From NCBI RefSeq assembly GCF_900141875.1, contig NZ_FQZE01000001.1, forward strand, positions 1 to 64,000: a DNA stretch of 64,000 bases, read 5' to 3'. Positions 42,791 through 52,317 of this stretch are shown here, piece by piece. The notes below the pieces were generated by a model. The model saw nothing but the letters and a program-made list of their open reading frames with translations. It was not told where the DNA came from and made no database searches. The first letter of the stretch is position 1. The number at the start of each line of letters is the position of its first letter. The translations under genes were made by a program, and so were the position numbers. Origin of the DNA: Tangfeifania diversioriginum. Its GTDB lineage: Bacteria; Bacteroidota; Bacteroidia; Bacteroidales; Prolixibacteraceae.

Positions 42791-44481
42791 ACCCGTTTTT
42801 TGAATACCTCATAAAATCCACCATCAGTTTGTCGCTGTTATATCTGCTGTTTAAGGCGTTCATGCAAAACGACAAAACGCTGGTTTTAAACCGGTTCTTA
42901 CTATTGGGGATTCTTCTGTTTTCGGCAGTCATTCCGCTACTGAATGTTCAGTTTTTTCAAACAGAAGTTCCCGCAAAACAAATTGAAACCATCCGCGATT
43001 TTGTTACGGCTCCGATGACTTTCTCATCGGAAAATTCTGTTGCAACAACTTCTGTTTCAGAATCAATAAAAACGGAAATAAATTACTGGTTGTTGATTTA
43101 TGGCGGAGTAATCCTCATTTTAATCATCCGGCTGTTTTTGTCGGTTGGAAAGGTTCTGCAACTCATACAAAAAGCGGAAAAGCAAAAACTGAAATACATC
43201 GTTTTGGCAGTGGTAAAAGAGATGATTCAACCCTTTACTTTTTTGAATCACGTAGTGCTTTCCGAAAAAGATTTACGCGAAAAAAAAAATAGCATTGTGG
43301 CTCACGAACAGGCCCACATCAAACAATTGCATGCGATTGATTTGGCGGTTTGTGAGGTTTTTACGCTGCTGCATTTTTTCAACCCGCTGATGTGGTTGTT
43401 GCGGCGCGATTTAAAACTGATCCACGAGTACCAGGCCGACCAGGCCGTTCTGAACAATGGCATCGATGCGCAACAATACCAGTTGCTGGTTTTACAAAAG
43501 GCGGTGGGCGAAAGACGTTTTGCCCTGGCCAACAATTTTTATCAAAAACCAATTTTAAAACGCATTAAAATGATGAAAAAGAATAAAAAATCATGGACAC
43601 AAATAAAACTTTTATTATTTGTCCCCATCCTGCTTTTGCTTTTACAGGCATTTGCAAGGCCGGAATTAATTTCACAACCAGAGGAATTTATTCCTGTACA
43701 ATTACATGAAAACACGAAAGAAGTTTGGTTGCAAAAATGGACGATGCAAAACATTGGCGAAGGAATATTTCAGCCAGAAACAAATTCTGCTGATTCACCA
43801 AAAAAACCAAACAATGTTTTGGTAATTCTCATGAATCGGGATAATGAATTTTTAATTGAAAATCAACACAAAAAGAAAGAAGACATTAAACAGTTGGTAA
43901 AAAACTACCTATACGGCATAAATCCCGACGGTGGAAAAGGACCGGATTACACCGAAAAAGAAATTCCATTCATTGGGAAAGTTAAAGTGTCAAATGGAAT
44001 GGTAATGTACAAACACGATATTGCTTCATCAGAAGAAATGATAAATTCGACGCTGAAAGCAATTGGAGAAGCATACCTTGAAGTACGTAATGAAAAAGCC
44101 CAAATATTTTTTGGAAACTACTATTTTGAACTGGATGAAGCAAAACAAGATGCTGTCAATAGTGCAGTACCGGTTTGGTTTGCTTATGACAAACCGAAAG
44201 ATATTAAAAATCCCCCACCGCCTCCACCCAAATTTGTGGTTGAATTTTATAAGGATAGAATAATACTTTGGGATAGAGAAGTAACTCTTGAAGAATTAAG
44301 TTCAGAAGCAATGAAATTTGTAAAAAAAGAAGACGGAAAATATTATGCGAGAGTACTGATTGCTGTGGGAGTTTCAGACATACAGTTGAACCAATTAAAA
44401 GAAATACTTAATAGGGCGGGGGTGAAAAATATTGAATATTCATCTGATTATAAAGAATCTGATTGGACTGGAGGAGTTTAA
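42787..44481 (+). CDS. BlaR1-type M56 membrane metalloprotease/sensor
   Basis: The 564-residue protein starts with membrane helices (residues ~10-25, 35-55 and 100-120). It has the zinc-protease motif HEQAH (H173, E174, H177) and HEYQAD (third ligand E214), then another helix (LLLFVPILLLLLQAFARPELI, ~277-297). The C-terminal periplasmic region lacks a penicillin-binding domain. Instead it looks like one or two ExbD/TolR-like units (VLVILMNRDNEFLIE; RIILWDREVTLEELSS ending VKNIEYSSD). So the signal is probably not a beta-lactam. With BlaI it forms a two-gene proteolytic switch. Confidence 0.88.
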   Translation: MNPFFEYLIKSTISLSLLYLLFKAFMQNDKTLVLNRFLLLGILLFSAVIPLLNVQFFQTEVPAKQIETIRDFVTAPMTFSSENSVATTSVSESIKTEINYWLLIYGGVILILIIRLFLSVGKVLQLIQKAEKQKLKYIVLAVVKEMIQPFTFLNHVVLSEKDLREKKNSIVAHEQAHIKQLHAIDLAVCEVFTLLHFFNPLMWLLRRDLKLIHEYQADQAVLNNGIDAQQYQLLVLQKAVGERRFALANNFYQKPILKRIKMMKKNKKSWTQIKLLLFVPILLLLLQAFARPELISQPEEFIPVQLHENTKEVWLQKWTMQNIGEGIFQPETNSADSPKKPNNVLVILMNRDNEFLIENQHKKKEDIKQLVKNYLYGINPDGGKGPDYTEKEIPFIGKVKVSNGMVMYKHDIASSEEMINSTLKAIGEAYLEVRNEKAQIFFGNYYFELDEAKQDAVNSAVPVWFAYDKPKDIKNPPPPPPKFVVEFYKDRIILWDREVTLEELSSEAMKFVKKEDGKYYARVLIAVGVSDIQLNQLKEILNRAGVKNIEYSSDYKESDWTGGV

Positions 44482-44484
44482 TTT

Positions 44485-47040
44485 CTAAAACTTCCACGTT
44501 AGTTTTGCCCCTAAAACCCGCGGCGGCCCTGGAGCAAAAGTGGGCATTCCGAACTGTCCGCCCCAGTGGCCGGCGCTTGCACTATATTTTTCTTCCAGCA
44601 GGTTGGTTCCGTAAACACTCAACACCAAATCGGGGTCGGCTATTTCAATTCCAAAATTGACATTCAGTATTCCGTAAGCAGGTTGTTCCAGCCCGGAAGT
44701 ATTGGATTCAGTAAACCAAAAATGCGATTGCCATGCATACCATGGCCTAACAAAAATCCGCATGGTGCGGGCAACATTCAACTTTCCTGAAAATCCGGCC
44801 AAAAAACTGTGCTCGGGTGCACGTGCAAAACTGTTATCGGCATAGCGAAAATCTTCTCCGTCCACTCCGGTGGAATCGAACGCCGACTGCATCCAGGCAT
44901 AGTTTCCGAACACATCCAGCCCCGGAATGACAGCCACTTTCAGCCCTGTTTCAGCGCCGTACGAAGTTGCTTTTTCGTTGGCCGCCAGCAGCGCGGTTCC
45001 TGGTTCGCCGCCCCACTGCAGGGTTTGCACATCAAGATGTCGCCGGTAAAAACCGTTCACCTCCCAGAAAACCCGTTTTTTGATGATGGTTTTCCAGCCG
45101 GCTTCTCCGCTGTACACAATTTCAGCACTGGTAATCAGCGGGTTCCCATCCCACGTAAACTGGAGAATCTGTGGTTTTCTTCCGCGGGCTGCATTCAGGT
45201 AAAAGTTAAAATTTTCATTCCGCCGGTAGGTGATGCCTGCCTGGCCGGTAAACGATAAGCTGTTTTTTTTCAGCTCTTGCTCCAAAACCGGTTTGTAAAG
45301 TAAATTGGGCGCTGCCCCCGAAAATTTACCAATCGACGAGGTTTCGCCATCCAGAAACTCCGATTCGGGATTTAACTGAAGCCGGTCGTAAACAGCACTG
45401 GCCCCGAGGGTAAAAAACAGACTGCGTCTCCACTGGTAGGTATAATGCAGAAATGCCTGTGCGGATTGAGTTTTTCGTTGATCGAAATGTGCTTCGCTGT
45501 GGTTCTCGGAGAATGGCAAATCTGCAACGGGAACTGAATCGGTGGATTGCTGATAATCCGGAAAGCGGCTTTGTTCCGGCGTAAAAAAATTGGCGGAGGC
45601 GGATGAAAGATCATATATCAATTCATCGTTCGAAAAAAGAGTTTGGGAAATATTCCCTTTTTCCTGAAAATAGTTTAACCCGAAGGAACCATTTGACCGG
45701 CTCCGGAGTGAAAAATTGTATCGAACCTCCTGGTAGAAAAGTTCTGTGTTTGTTTCTTTATCCATTTCAAGAGCAGGGAAAGAAGTCCCGTCGGCATCCC
45801 AACTCGCGGCTGTATTATTTTTTCGGAATGAAGTTACGGAAGTCCAGTAATTGTGTTCATCCCTTAAAAAGCGATAGGTTAATGTGGCATCCATCCGTTC
45901 TGCTTCCGAGCCCAATTCTTCTCCCCTGTTTAACGAGGCACGATAATTAAACAACCCGCTCTCTCCGTCTTCGTTTGGCATCCACTTATTCATAAACGCA
46001 GTGCCCGGTTCATCGCTTTTCTGATAGTTCAGCTGCAAGTCAATTACATGGTTCCAGGCCGGATTAAACCGAACTGAAAATCTTCCGCCCAACACATTTT
46101 TGCCGTTGAGCATTCCGCCAGATGAATTTTCCACGTATCCATTTCGATCGCGAAAAATGCCGCCAGCCCGCACAAACAACATATCTTCGATAAGAGGATA
46201 ATTTACAGCAGCCTGAACTTCCTTGTTTGAATAGTTCCCTACGCCAACCGAAACATAACCACCCAATTCATCCTTCGGTTTTTTGCTGATAAAATGAACA
46301 GCCCCATTCAGTGCATTTCGCCCGAACAGCACATTCTGCGGGCCTTTCAAAACCTCCACCCTTTCCATGTCAAACAATTCAGAAGAAAATCCACCGGGCT
46401 GGCTTACCGGAACCTGATCCGAAAAGACAGCAACCGACGGCGACAGTCCCGGGAAACCGGAGTTGCCATTTGCCCCATGAATGGGAAAGCCGGCTTTGCC
46501 GGCTCCCAAATTTTCAAATTGAAAAGCAGGTTCCCAAACAGCCAGTTCCGAAAAATCGATAATGCCTAAATCAGCTGCCTGCGACCGGGTTGCAACTGAA
46601 ACGGCAGCCGGAATATCTGAAACCTGCTGTTCGCGGTTTTGTGTGGTTGCGATTTCTGTTGGAAGCGAAGCCGGTTCACGCTCGAGGGTAAAATAATGGT
46701 CGTTGAAACCGGCCTGTACCACATAATCGACAATTTTATTGCGATACCCCAGACATGTAATTATCAGGCGCAACCGTCCCGTTGGCAGATACGAAAGCAT
46801 AAATTCCCCAAACTCATTGGTATGAACCAGGCGGCTTATTCCTTCAATTTCCACACTGGCTCCTTCAACCGGATTTTTATCGATGTCGCGCACCAGCCCG
46901 CGAAAAATCACTTGCGGCAACTGTTCGTTTGCCTGTTCCACATTCCGGTATTTTCGTTTTACCCGGCCGCGTTTTTTCGACTGCCCCTCGGCTGCGACTA
47001 TACTCAGCATCAAAAATATGATTATGATGGTTTGCTTCAT
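44485..47040 (-). CDS. TonB-dependent receptor with carboxypeptidase-like N-terminal domain
   Basis: This 851-residue outer-membrane transporter begins with a signal peptide (IIIIFLMLSIVAAEG) and a carboxypeptidase-regulatory-like domain (VIFRGLVRDIDKNPVEGASVEIEG, ~43-115). A plug domain follows (ERVEVLKGPQNVLFGRNALNGAVHFISKKP, ~225-255), then a 22-strand barrel ending in GAKLTWKF. The layout recalls siderophore or vitamin receptors rather than SusC (no SusD partner). The N-terminal basic stretch KKRGRVKRKYR directly after the signal is odd. Its substrate cannot be named. Confidence 0.88.
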   Translation of the reverse strand: MKQTIIIIFLMLSIVAAEGQSKKRGRVKRKYRNVEQANEQLPQVIFRGLVRDIDKNPVEGASVEIEGISRLVHTNEFGEFMLSYLPTGRLRLIITCLGYRNKIVDYVVQAGFNDHYFTLEREPASLPTEIATTQNREQQVSDIPAAVSVATRSQAADLGIIDFSELAVWEPAFQFENLGAGKAGFPIHGANGNSGFPGLSPSVAVFSDQVPVSQPGGFSSELFDMERVEVLKGPQNVLFGRNALNGAVHFISKKPKDELGGYVSVGVGNYSNKEVQAAVNYPLIEDMLFVRAGGIFRDRNGYVENSSGGMLNGKNVLGGRFSVRFNPAWNHVIDLQLNYQKSDEPGTAFMNKWMPNEDGESGLFNYRASLNRGEELGSEAERMDATLTYRFLRDEHNYWTSVTSFRKNNTAASWDADGTSFPALEMDKETNTELFYQEVRYNFSLRSRSNGSFGLNYFQEKGNISQTLFSNDELIYDLSSASANFFTPEQSRFPDYQQSTDSVPVADLPFSENHSEAHFDQRKTQSAQAFLHYTYQWRRSLFFTLGASAVYDRLQLNPESEFLDGETSSIGKFSGAAPNLLYKPVLEQELKKNSLSFTGQAGITYRRNENFNFYLNAARGRKPQILQFTWDGNPLITSAEIVYSGEAGWKTIIKKRVFWEVNGFYRRHLDVQTLQWGGEPGTALLAANEKATSYGAETGLKVAVIPGLDVFGNYAWMQSAFDSTGVDGEDFRYADNSFARAPEHSFLAGFSGKLNVARTMRIFVRPWYAWQSHFWFTESNTSGLEQPAYGILNVNFGIEIADPDLVLSVYGTNLLEEKYSASAGHWGGQFGMPTFAPGPPRVLGAKLTWKF

Positions 47041-47100
47041 TCTCTTCTGCTTTATAGCTATCTGCTTTTCAAATTATAAATTTTGGAAATATAAAAGGAT

Positions 47101-47577
47101 TCACCTTCTTGCTGAATAAACCGGCAATTTTAGCCAAATTGAAAATTCATCGAGGCTGTCTCTTGCCTCATCCATATTTTTGCAACATTTAATGGCAAAA
47201 GCAGGTTTCCGTGCCTTGTTCACCAGAAAAATCCGATAATCGCGCGAGCGGAGTGTGTTTGTGCGGTTCGACCAGCTAGCTATCGATTCCGACTTTACAA
47301 TTGGAATCAATGCCACTCCCTTATATGCGGTCAACGATTTCCAGCGGCCAATTTTAAAAAGCCCGAATAATTTATTGTATTGTCTCACACTATTATTGTC
47401 AGTATCAATTTCAACCCCCGAGTAGGAGAATATCACAAATAAGGAAATTATTTGCACAACAACCCCAGCCAGGTAGGCTTCAAAATAAATAAAACTTACA
47501 GCAGCCAGCAGAAATACCCCACCCACAAAAACAGCCGTCCGGCCAAATGCATTATCTGTTTTATTATCAATTTTCAA
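47101..47577 (-). CDS. Uncharacterised membrane protein with two helices
   Basis: The 158-residue protein has two close membrane helices (~residues 13-28 and 31-52: TAVFVGGVFLLAAVSF, YLAGVVVQIISLFVIF). A soluble C-terminal domain rich in beta structure follows (EIDTDNNSVRQYNKLFGLFKIGRW and YRIFLVNKARKPAFAIK). It may be related to bacterial PH-like membrane domains, but this is only by shape. It ends 60 bases before the TonB receptor on the same strand and could share its transcript. Confidence 0.65.
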   Translation of the reverse strand: MKIDNKTDNAFGRTAVFVGGVFLLAAVSFIYFEAYLAGVVVQIISLFVIFSYSGVEIDTDNNSVRQYNKLFGLFKIGRWKSLTAYKGVALIPIVKSESIASWSNRTNTLRSRDYRIFLVNKARKPAFAIKCCKNMDEARDSLDEFSIWLKLPVYSARR

Positions 47578-47725
47578 AATGCAATGTTTTTTTAGTAAAC
47601 GGCAAAACGTTCTTTTTTATTTGAAGAAGACCACTGAATTAAATTTCCGGGATTTCATTCAAAAGGTACTTTGCCCAAAAAGACGGTGACGGGACAAGGG
47701 TAAAATGAAAATTTATTAAACCAAA

Positions 47726-47748
47726 AGAGGGACGCTGAGCGCCCCTCT
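47726..47748 (-). terminator. Hairpin terminator downstream of the heme-type TonB receptor
   Basis: On the minus strand AGAGGG-CGC arms (with one internal mismatch) are followed by TTTTGGTTT. It lies about 140 bases after the receptor stop and 150 bases before the next gene. Confidence 0.5.
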
Positions 47749-47886
47749 GTAACGGAAGGTAATACCGAATTGCTTCTGATAAAGTGGACTGATAATCTTA
47801 CCTTCCTTTGCACAAAAACGATGAATTGCTAAATTTATTATTTCCTGTTCAAAAAACTGAAATCAACTTTCGCCGCACACCTCAAT

Positions 47887-50286
47887 CTAAAATTTTAACA
47901 TTGCCGACAGTTTAAAATTAATTCCCGGGGCCACAATTCCTGATGAGTACGTACGGTATCGTTTATCAAAAATATTTTCAATTCCGCCATTTATTGAAAA
48001 ATAATCGCTGACCTGATAGCTTGATTTGATATTGAGCGTCCACCAGGGCGGAGACCACGGATTGCCGTTTTCATCCTCAGTGTAGAGATGCGGTTTATCC
48101 TGCTCTGACGGCGCCAGTTGATTAAAAGTGAATGCACCGCTGTAATCGAGGTATAAATCGACAAACCATTTTTGTTTTTCAAAAACCAGGTGAGAACTCC
48201 CAAAAGCAGGCGGAACATGACGAAGCGGGAATCCGTCAGCATCTTCGCCTTTAACAACTGTTATATTGTGGCGGGTTCTGAAAAACGGAGTAAAAAGATA
48301 GCGGAAAGAAAAGCTCCCTCCCATAATTTGCGCCGATTCGGCATTGACGAGCGCTTCCACGTTGCTCAAAGTTCCGTCGTACAGTATTGAATCCTGCCCG
48401 TTAAGTAAAAAATCGCGCCGTACCATGGCATTTTTCAGCTGCGTATAAAAACCGGTAATTTCGAAACGGGCTTTCCCGGCATAACTGCGAACAATTCCCA
48501 ACTCGAAATTTCTGGCGTATTCCGGTTCCAGTCCAGGGTTGGGAACAATCACATTTCCGGGTTCAGAATCGAAAACCTTTGCCACATCATCGATATTAGG
48601 CGATCGGAAACCGGTGGACACATTCAGATTTACCTGCCAGTCGGTTGTTGGATGCCACACCACCCCCACATTGCCATTCAACGCTGAATTTTTCATATTG
48701 AATTCAGAAAACGGGAAGTCATAAAAACCGGCATCAAAATCGCCACTGAGCAAGGTTTGCGTAAATCTTGCCCCCGCCTGCAAAATCAATTTGTCGCTAA
48801 ACTTCAATTTATAAGAAGCATAAGCGGCAAAACTGTTATAGGTTGAATTATCGGGGTAGCGGGGCGCAATTTCTTCAGAAACTGTGTCAGTTAAATTCTC
48901 AGAAAAGCCTGAGGATCTCACTTTGTTAAAAAAAGCTTCGGCCCCGTAAAAAATTTCATTTCTCGTGTCAATCGATTTTCCCAAATCCAAATTAAGCGAG
49001 AACACGTCTAAGTTTTCCGTGCGGTGCCTCAGGTTTTCACCGTTGAGGCTCCTGTCGTGGCGGCTTTCTTCATAATTCTGATAACCCGCCAGCAAATTCG
49101 CTTTATCAAACAAAAGATGATTTTTTTGATACTTTATACTCCCCGAAGCCAGCGTCCATTTTTGCGGCCCGTAATACCAGTTGCCATACCTGAGTTTATC
49201 ATTCCGGTAGGCAATCAGCCTGTCGTAGCGGGGAATATCTGATGTTTGCGAATGCAAGGCACTAAACGTAACATCCAGTTCATCGCCGGGCCGGTACCTG
49301 AATTTCGAAAGCAGGTTAAACTGGCTGTAACCGGTAAACTTCTGCAATAACTCATTTTCATTCGGAATAATTTCATCAGAACCACCGAATTTGCCCGGTG
49401 CAACAAACTCTTTCCGCAAATACTCAGTTGGCCCGTTGGAGCCCATCCGTAAATCGTTGAAATCAGTAAAAGTTGAACTGACCAGTGCTGCCCATTTTTG
49501 GGAACCAAAATTAAAGGTGCCGTGTATTGTTTTTTCAAAATTGGCACTTGAATACCGCATAAACGTTTTTCCGTTAATTTCAGCATTTTTTTTAGTAGAA
49601 AGCCGTGGTTTTAAGGTACTGAAACTCATAACACCTCCCAGGGCATCGCTGCCGTAAATTACCGAGCCGGGGCCAAAAATAATCTCAGTACTTTCCAGCG
49701 AATTGGCATCGAGCGAAATCACATTATGCAGGTTACCGCTTCTGAATATGGCATTGTTCATTCTGATGCCGTCAACCACCAGCAGTACACGATTGGCTGC
49801 AAACCCTCGAATCATAGGGCTTCCGCCGCCCATCTGGCTTTTCTGGATAAAAACTCCGTTTTTGGTGCCCAGCAGGTCGGCTGTGGTTTGCGGACTAATC
49901 TGCAGAACATCTTCTGCATTCAGGGTTTCAATTTTATGCGGCACTTCGGTTTTCGACTGCTCCCAGCGGTTGACAGAAATCACTACTTCATCGAGCCTGA
50001 CAGGGTCTTCAACAAGAATTACAACATTTCCGTTTTCGACAATCTGGGCCTTTGTTGCGCTGAAATTCAAAAAAGAGGCGTGCTGAAAAAGGATGGTTTC
50101 TTCCTGCTGGATTAACCCGAGATTTACTCCCCCCATTTCATCCGTTTGCGTTGTGTAGTTACTTTCAGCAACAACCAACACCCCCTCAACCGGTTCGTTT
50201 GTGCGGGCATTTAACACACTAACCGTTTGGGCCGAAACTTTAAAAATTGAGATAAAAAAAACAACGGGCAGAATCAGGTACTTCAC
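47887..50286 (-). CDS. TonB-dependent receptor, hemoglobin/heme-receptor type
   Basis: The 799-residue protein has a signal peptide (LILPVVFFISIFKVSAQ), a short carboxypeptidase-like domain (~20-95), then a TonB box region (RLDEVVISVNRWEQ) and a plug (GVFIQKSQMGGGSPMIRGFAANRVLLVVDGIRMNN, EIIFGPGSVIYGSDALGGVM). The barrel contains FTDFNDLRMGSNGP, GFRSPNIDDVAKVF and VPNPGLEPEYARNFELG, segments shared with hemoglobin/transferrin/HmuR-type receptors. It ends KLSAMLKF. Heme transport is the likely function but rests on these segments alone. No heme-binding lipoprotein gene is adjacent. Confidence 0.82.
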   Translation of the reverse strand: MKYLILPVVFFISIFKVSAQTVSVLNARTNEPVEGVLVVAESNYTTQTDEMGGVNLGLIQQEETILFQHASFLNFSATKAQIVENGNVVILVEDPVRLDEVVISVNRWEQSKTEVPHKIETLNAEDVLQISPQTTADLLGTKNGVFIQKSQMGGGSPMIRGFAANRVLLVVDGIRMNNAIFRSGNLHNVISLDANSLESTEIIFGPGSVIYGSDALGGVMSFSTLKPRLSTKKNAEINGKTFMRYSSANFEKTIHGTFNFGSQKWAALVSSTFTDFNDLRMGSNGPTEYLRKEFVAPGKFGGSDEIIPNENELLQKFTGYSQFNLLSKFRYRPGDELDVTFSALHSQTSDIPRYDRLIAYRNDKLRYGNWYYGPQKWTLASGSIKYQKNHLLFDKANLLAGYQNYEESRHDRSLNGENLRHRTENLDVFSLNLDLGKSIDTRNEIFYGAEAFFNKVRSSGFSENLTDTVSEEIAPRYPDNSTYNSFAAYASYKLKFSDKLILQAGARFTQTLLSGDFDAGFYDFPFSEFNMKNSALNGNVGVVWHPTTDWQVNLNVSTGFRSPNIDDVAKVFDSEPGNVIVPNPGLEPEYARNFELGIVRSYAGKARFEITGFYTQLKNAMVRRDFLLNGQDSILYDGTLSNVEALVNAESAQIMGGSFSFRYLFTPFFRTRHNITVVKGEDADGFPLRHVPPAFGSSHLVFEKQKWFVDLYLDYSGAFTFNQLAPSEQDKPHLYTEDENGNPWSPPWWTLNIKSSYQVSDYFSINGGIENIFDKRYRTYSSGIVAPGINFKLSAMLKF

Positions 50287-50380
50287 AAATTAACATTTTA
50301 AAAAGTAACAATTTTCAGCCCGCTGTCAAGCAAAAATTATGCCCTGAAACCTGTTCAAGAGCATTATTTCTAAAAAAATA

Positions 50381-51736
50381 TTACACCAGTCCCTGGCTAA
50401 TCATTGCATTGGCCACTTTAACGAAACCGGCAATATTGGCTCCCTTCACATAATTCACATTTCCATCCTTTTCTTTTCCATGTTTTGCACACATCGAGTG
50501 GATGTCTTTCATAATTGTCTTCAATTTTTCATCTACTTCTTCGCGGGTCCAGCTAAGACGCATGCTGTTTTGCGTCATCTCAAGGCCTGAAACGGCAACC
50601 CCACCTGCATTGGCAGCTTTTCCGGGAGCATATAAAATTTGGGCATTTAAAAATTTATGTTCAGCTTCGTATGTTGAAGGCATATTTGCACCTTCGGCTA
50701 CCACAAAACAACCGTTTTTCAGCAAGGTATCAGCCTCTTCGCCGCTAATTTCGTTCTGGGTTGCACAAGGCAGTGCCACATCGCACTTAATGTGCCACGG
50801 TCGTTTGTTCTCGTAGTACTCCACATCATATTTCTCCGCATATTCACTTATTCTGCCCCTGTATCCATTCTTCAGCAATTTTACATATTCCAGTTTTTCG
50901 CGGTCAATACCATCGGGGTCATAAATTGTTCCGCTGGAATCAGAAAGGCTCACGGGCTTTCCGCCAAGGTCAAGTACTTTTTCAACGGCAAACTGGGCCA
51001 CATTCCCCGAGCCTGAAATGGTAACAGTTTTTCCTTCCATGCTGTCATCTCTTGTTTTCAGCATTTCCTGTGCAAAGTAAACAGTACCGTAACCAGTAGC
51101 TTCAGGGCGGATTAAAGAACCTCCCCAGCCAACACCTTTGCCGGTTAACACGCCGGTAAATTCATTTCGCAGGCGTTTGTACTGCCCGAACAGGAAACCA
51201 ACTTCGCGGCCGCCAACACCAATGTCGCCGGCAGGAATATCGGTGTAGGGGCCAATGTGCCGCGACAACTCAGTCATGAAGCTCTGACAAAAACGCATCA
51301 CTTCATTGTCCGATTTTCCTTTGGGATCGAAATCGGAACCACCTTTTCCACCACCCATTGGCAACGAAGTAAGGCTGTTTTTCAGCACCTGCTCAAAGGC
51401 AAGAAATTTAAAAATATTCAGGTTAACAGTAGGGTGAAAACGCAACCCGCCTTTATACGGCCCAATGGCACTGTTCATTTCCACACGGTAGCCACGGTTT
51501 ATATGAACATTGCCTTTATCGTCGGTCCAGGGCACCCGGAACATAATTACCCGCTCGGGTTCAACCATGCGTTCCAGAATTTTGGCTTGAATATACCTCG
51601 GATTTTTAATTAGGAACCCTGAAAGTGTTTCAACCACTTCCAATACCGCTTGTTGAAATTCTTTTTCTCCTGGATTTTTGGCCTCAACATAAGCCATAAA
51701 ATCCTCAGTTAATTGATTTGGATTTTTGTAATTCAT
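50381..51736 (-). CDS. gdhA: NADP-type glutamate dehydrogenase
   Basis: The 451-residue hexameric enzyme interconverts 2-oxoglutarate plus ammonia and glutamate. The glutamate/ammonia-binding segment PMGGGKGGSDFDPKGKSDNE, the catalytic Asp region YTDIPAGDIGVGGREVGFLFGQYKR and the nucleotide fold VTISGSGNVAQFAVEKVLDLG are present. Length and PKGKS motif are those of the 450-residue bacterial NADP-assimilatory type. It stands alone between long intergenic regions, so regulation at its own promoter is likely. Confidence 0.95.
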   Translation of the reverse strand: MNYKNPNQLTEDFMAYVEAKNPGEKEFQQAVLEVVETLSGFLIKNPRYIQAKILERMVEPERVIMFRVPWTDDKGNVHINRGYRVEMNSAIGPYKGGLRFHPTVNLNIFKFLAFEQVLKNSLTSLPMGGGKGGSDFDPKGKSDNEVMRFCQSFMTELSRHIGPYTDIPAGDIGVGGREVGFLFGQYKRLRNEFTGVLTGKGVGWGGSLIRPEATGYGTVYFAQEMLKTRDDSMEGKTVTISGSGNVAQFAVEKVLDLGGKPVSLSDSSGTIYDPDGIDREKLEYVKLLKNGYRGRISEYAEKYDVEYYENKRPWHIKCDVALPCATQNEISGEEADTLLKNGCFVVAEGANMPSTYEAEHKFLNAQILYAPGKAANAGGVAVSGLEMTQNSMRLSWTREEVDEKLKTIMKDIHSMCAKHGKEKDGNVNYVKGANIAGFVKVANAMISQGLV

Positions 51737-52317
51737 ATATATTTATTTTAGTCTGTTGCTGTCAAACTCACCTATCTCGTACTTGCTTGTACTATTATTG
51801 ATTGGGGAGGTTCATGAATTGTAGAGAGGGAAACTTTTTATACAAAAATAAAATAATTCAGGGAGGAGTTTCAAACTGTAAGTAAAAACAATAAAAAAAT
51901 TACATTTTTTTAATTTTCGACAGCAAAATCATACTCATTCCGGTTTTTCGTGTATTATTCAAAAAACCAAATAACTAATTTTCAAAAGCTTATCTTCACT
52001 ACCTTTTCACTAAAAATAACTCAAAACGTTTAAAAAATGAATTACAAAACTCATGAGCCGAACCTCAAAAGTATAAGAGAAAAGCTACAACCGGGCAGCT
52101 TTTAAAACATCCGTGTACTTAAAAAGACGGGTGAATTTAAGTTTCGCCAGTTCCATTCACCCTCCTGTTTCATCAAAAGTGAATATAAAAGCTTCCCCGG
52201 TTCCCAGTTGGACAATCAAATCGCACCATCGTAAAACAATGAATAACAACGATTAAAAAAATCAAACAAAACGCTTTTTGAAGCACTTAGCGTAAAGTAT
52301 TTTTTGCGAAAAAAATT
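51737..52317. other. Long intergenic region with inverted repeats, no gene seen
   Basis: No credible coding frame was found in these 581 bases. AAAAGCT/AGCTTTT (52080-52086 and 52097-52103) forms a 7-bp hairpin followed by AAAA. GGGTGAAT/ATTCACCC (52129-52136 and 52155-52162) is a second perfect inverted repeat. Both lie in a G+C-richer island, so a small RNA or a structured leader is conceivable. Confidence 0.35.
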
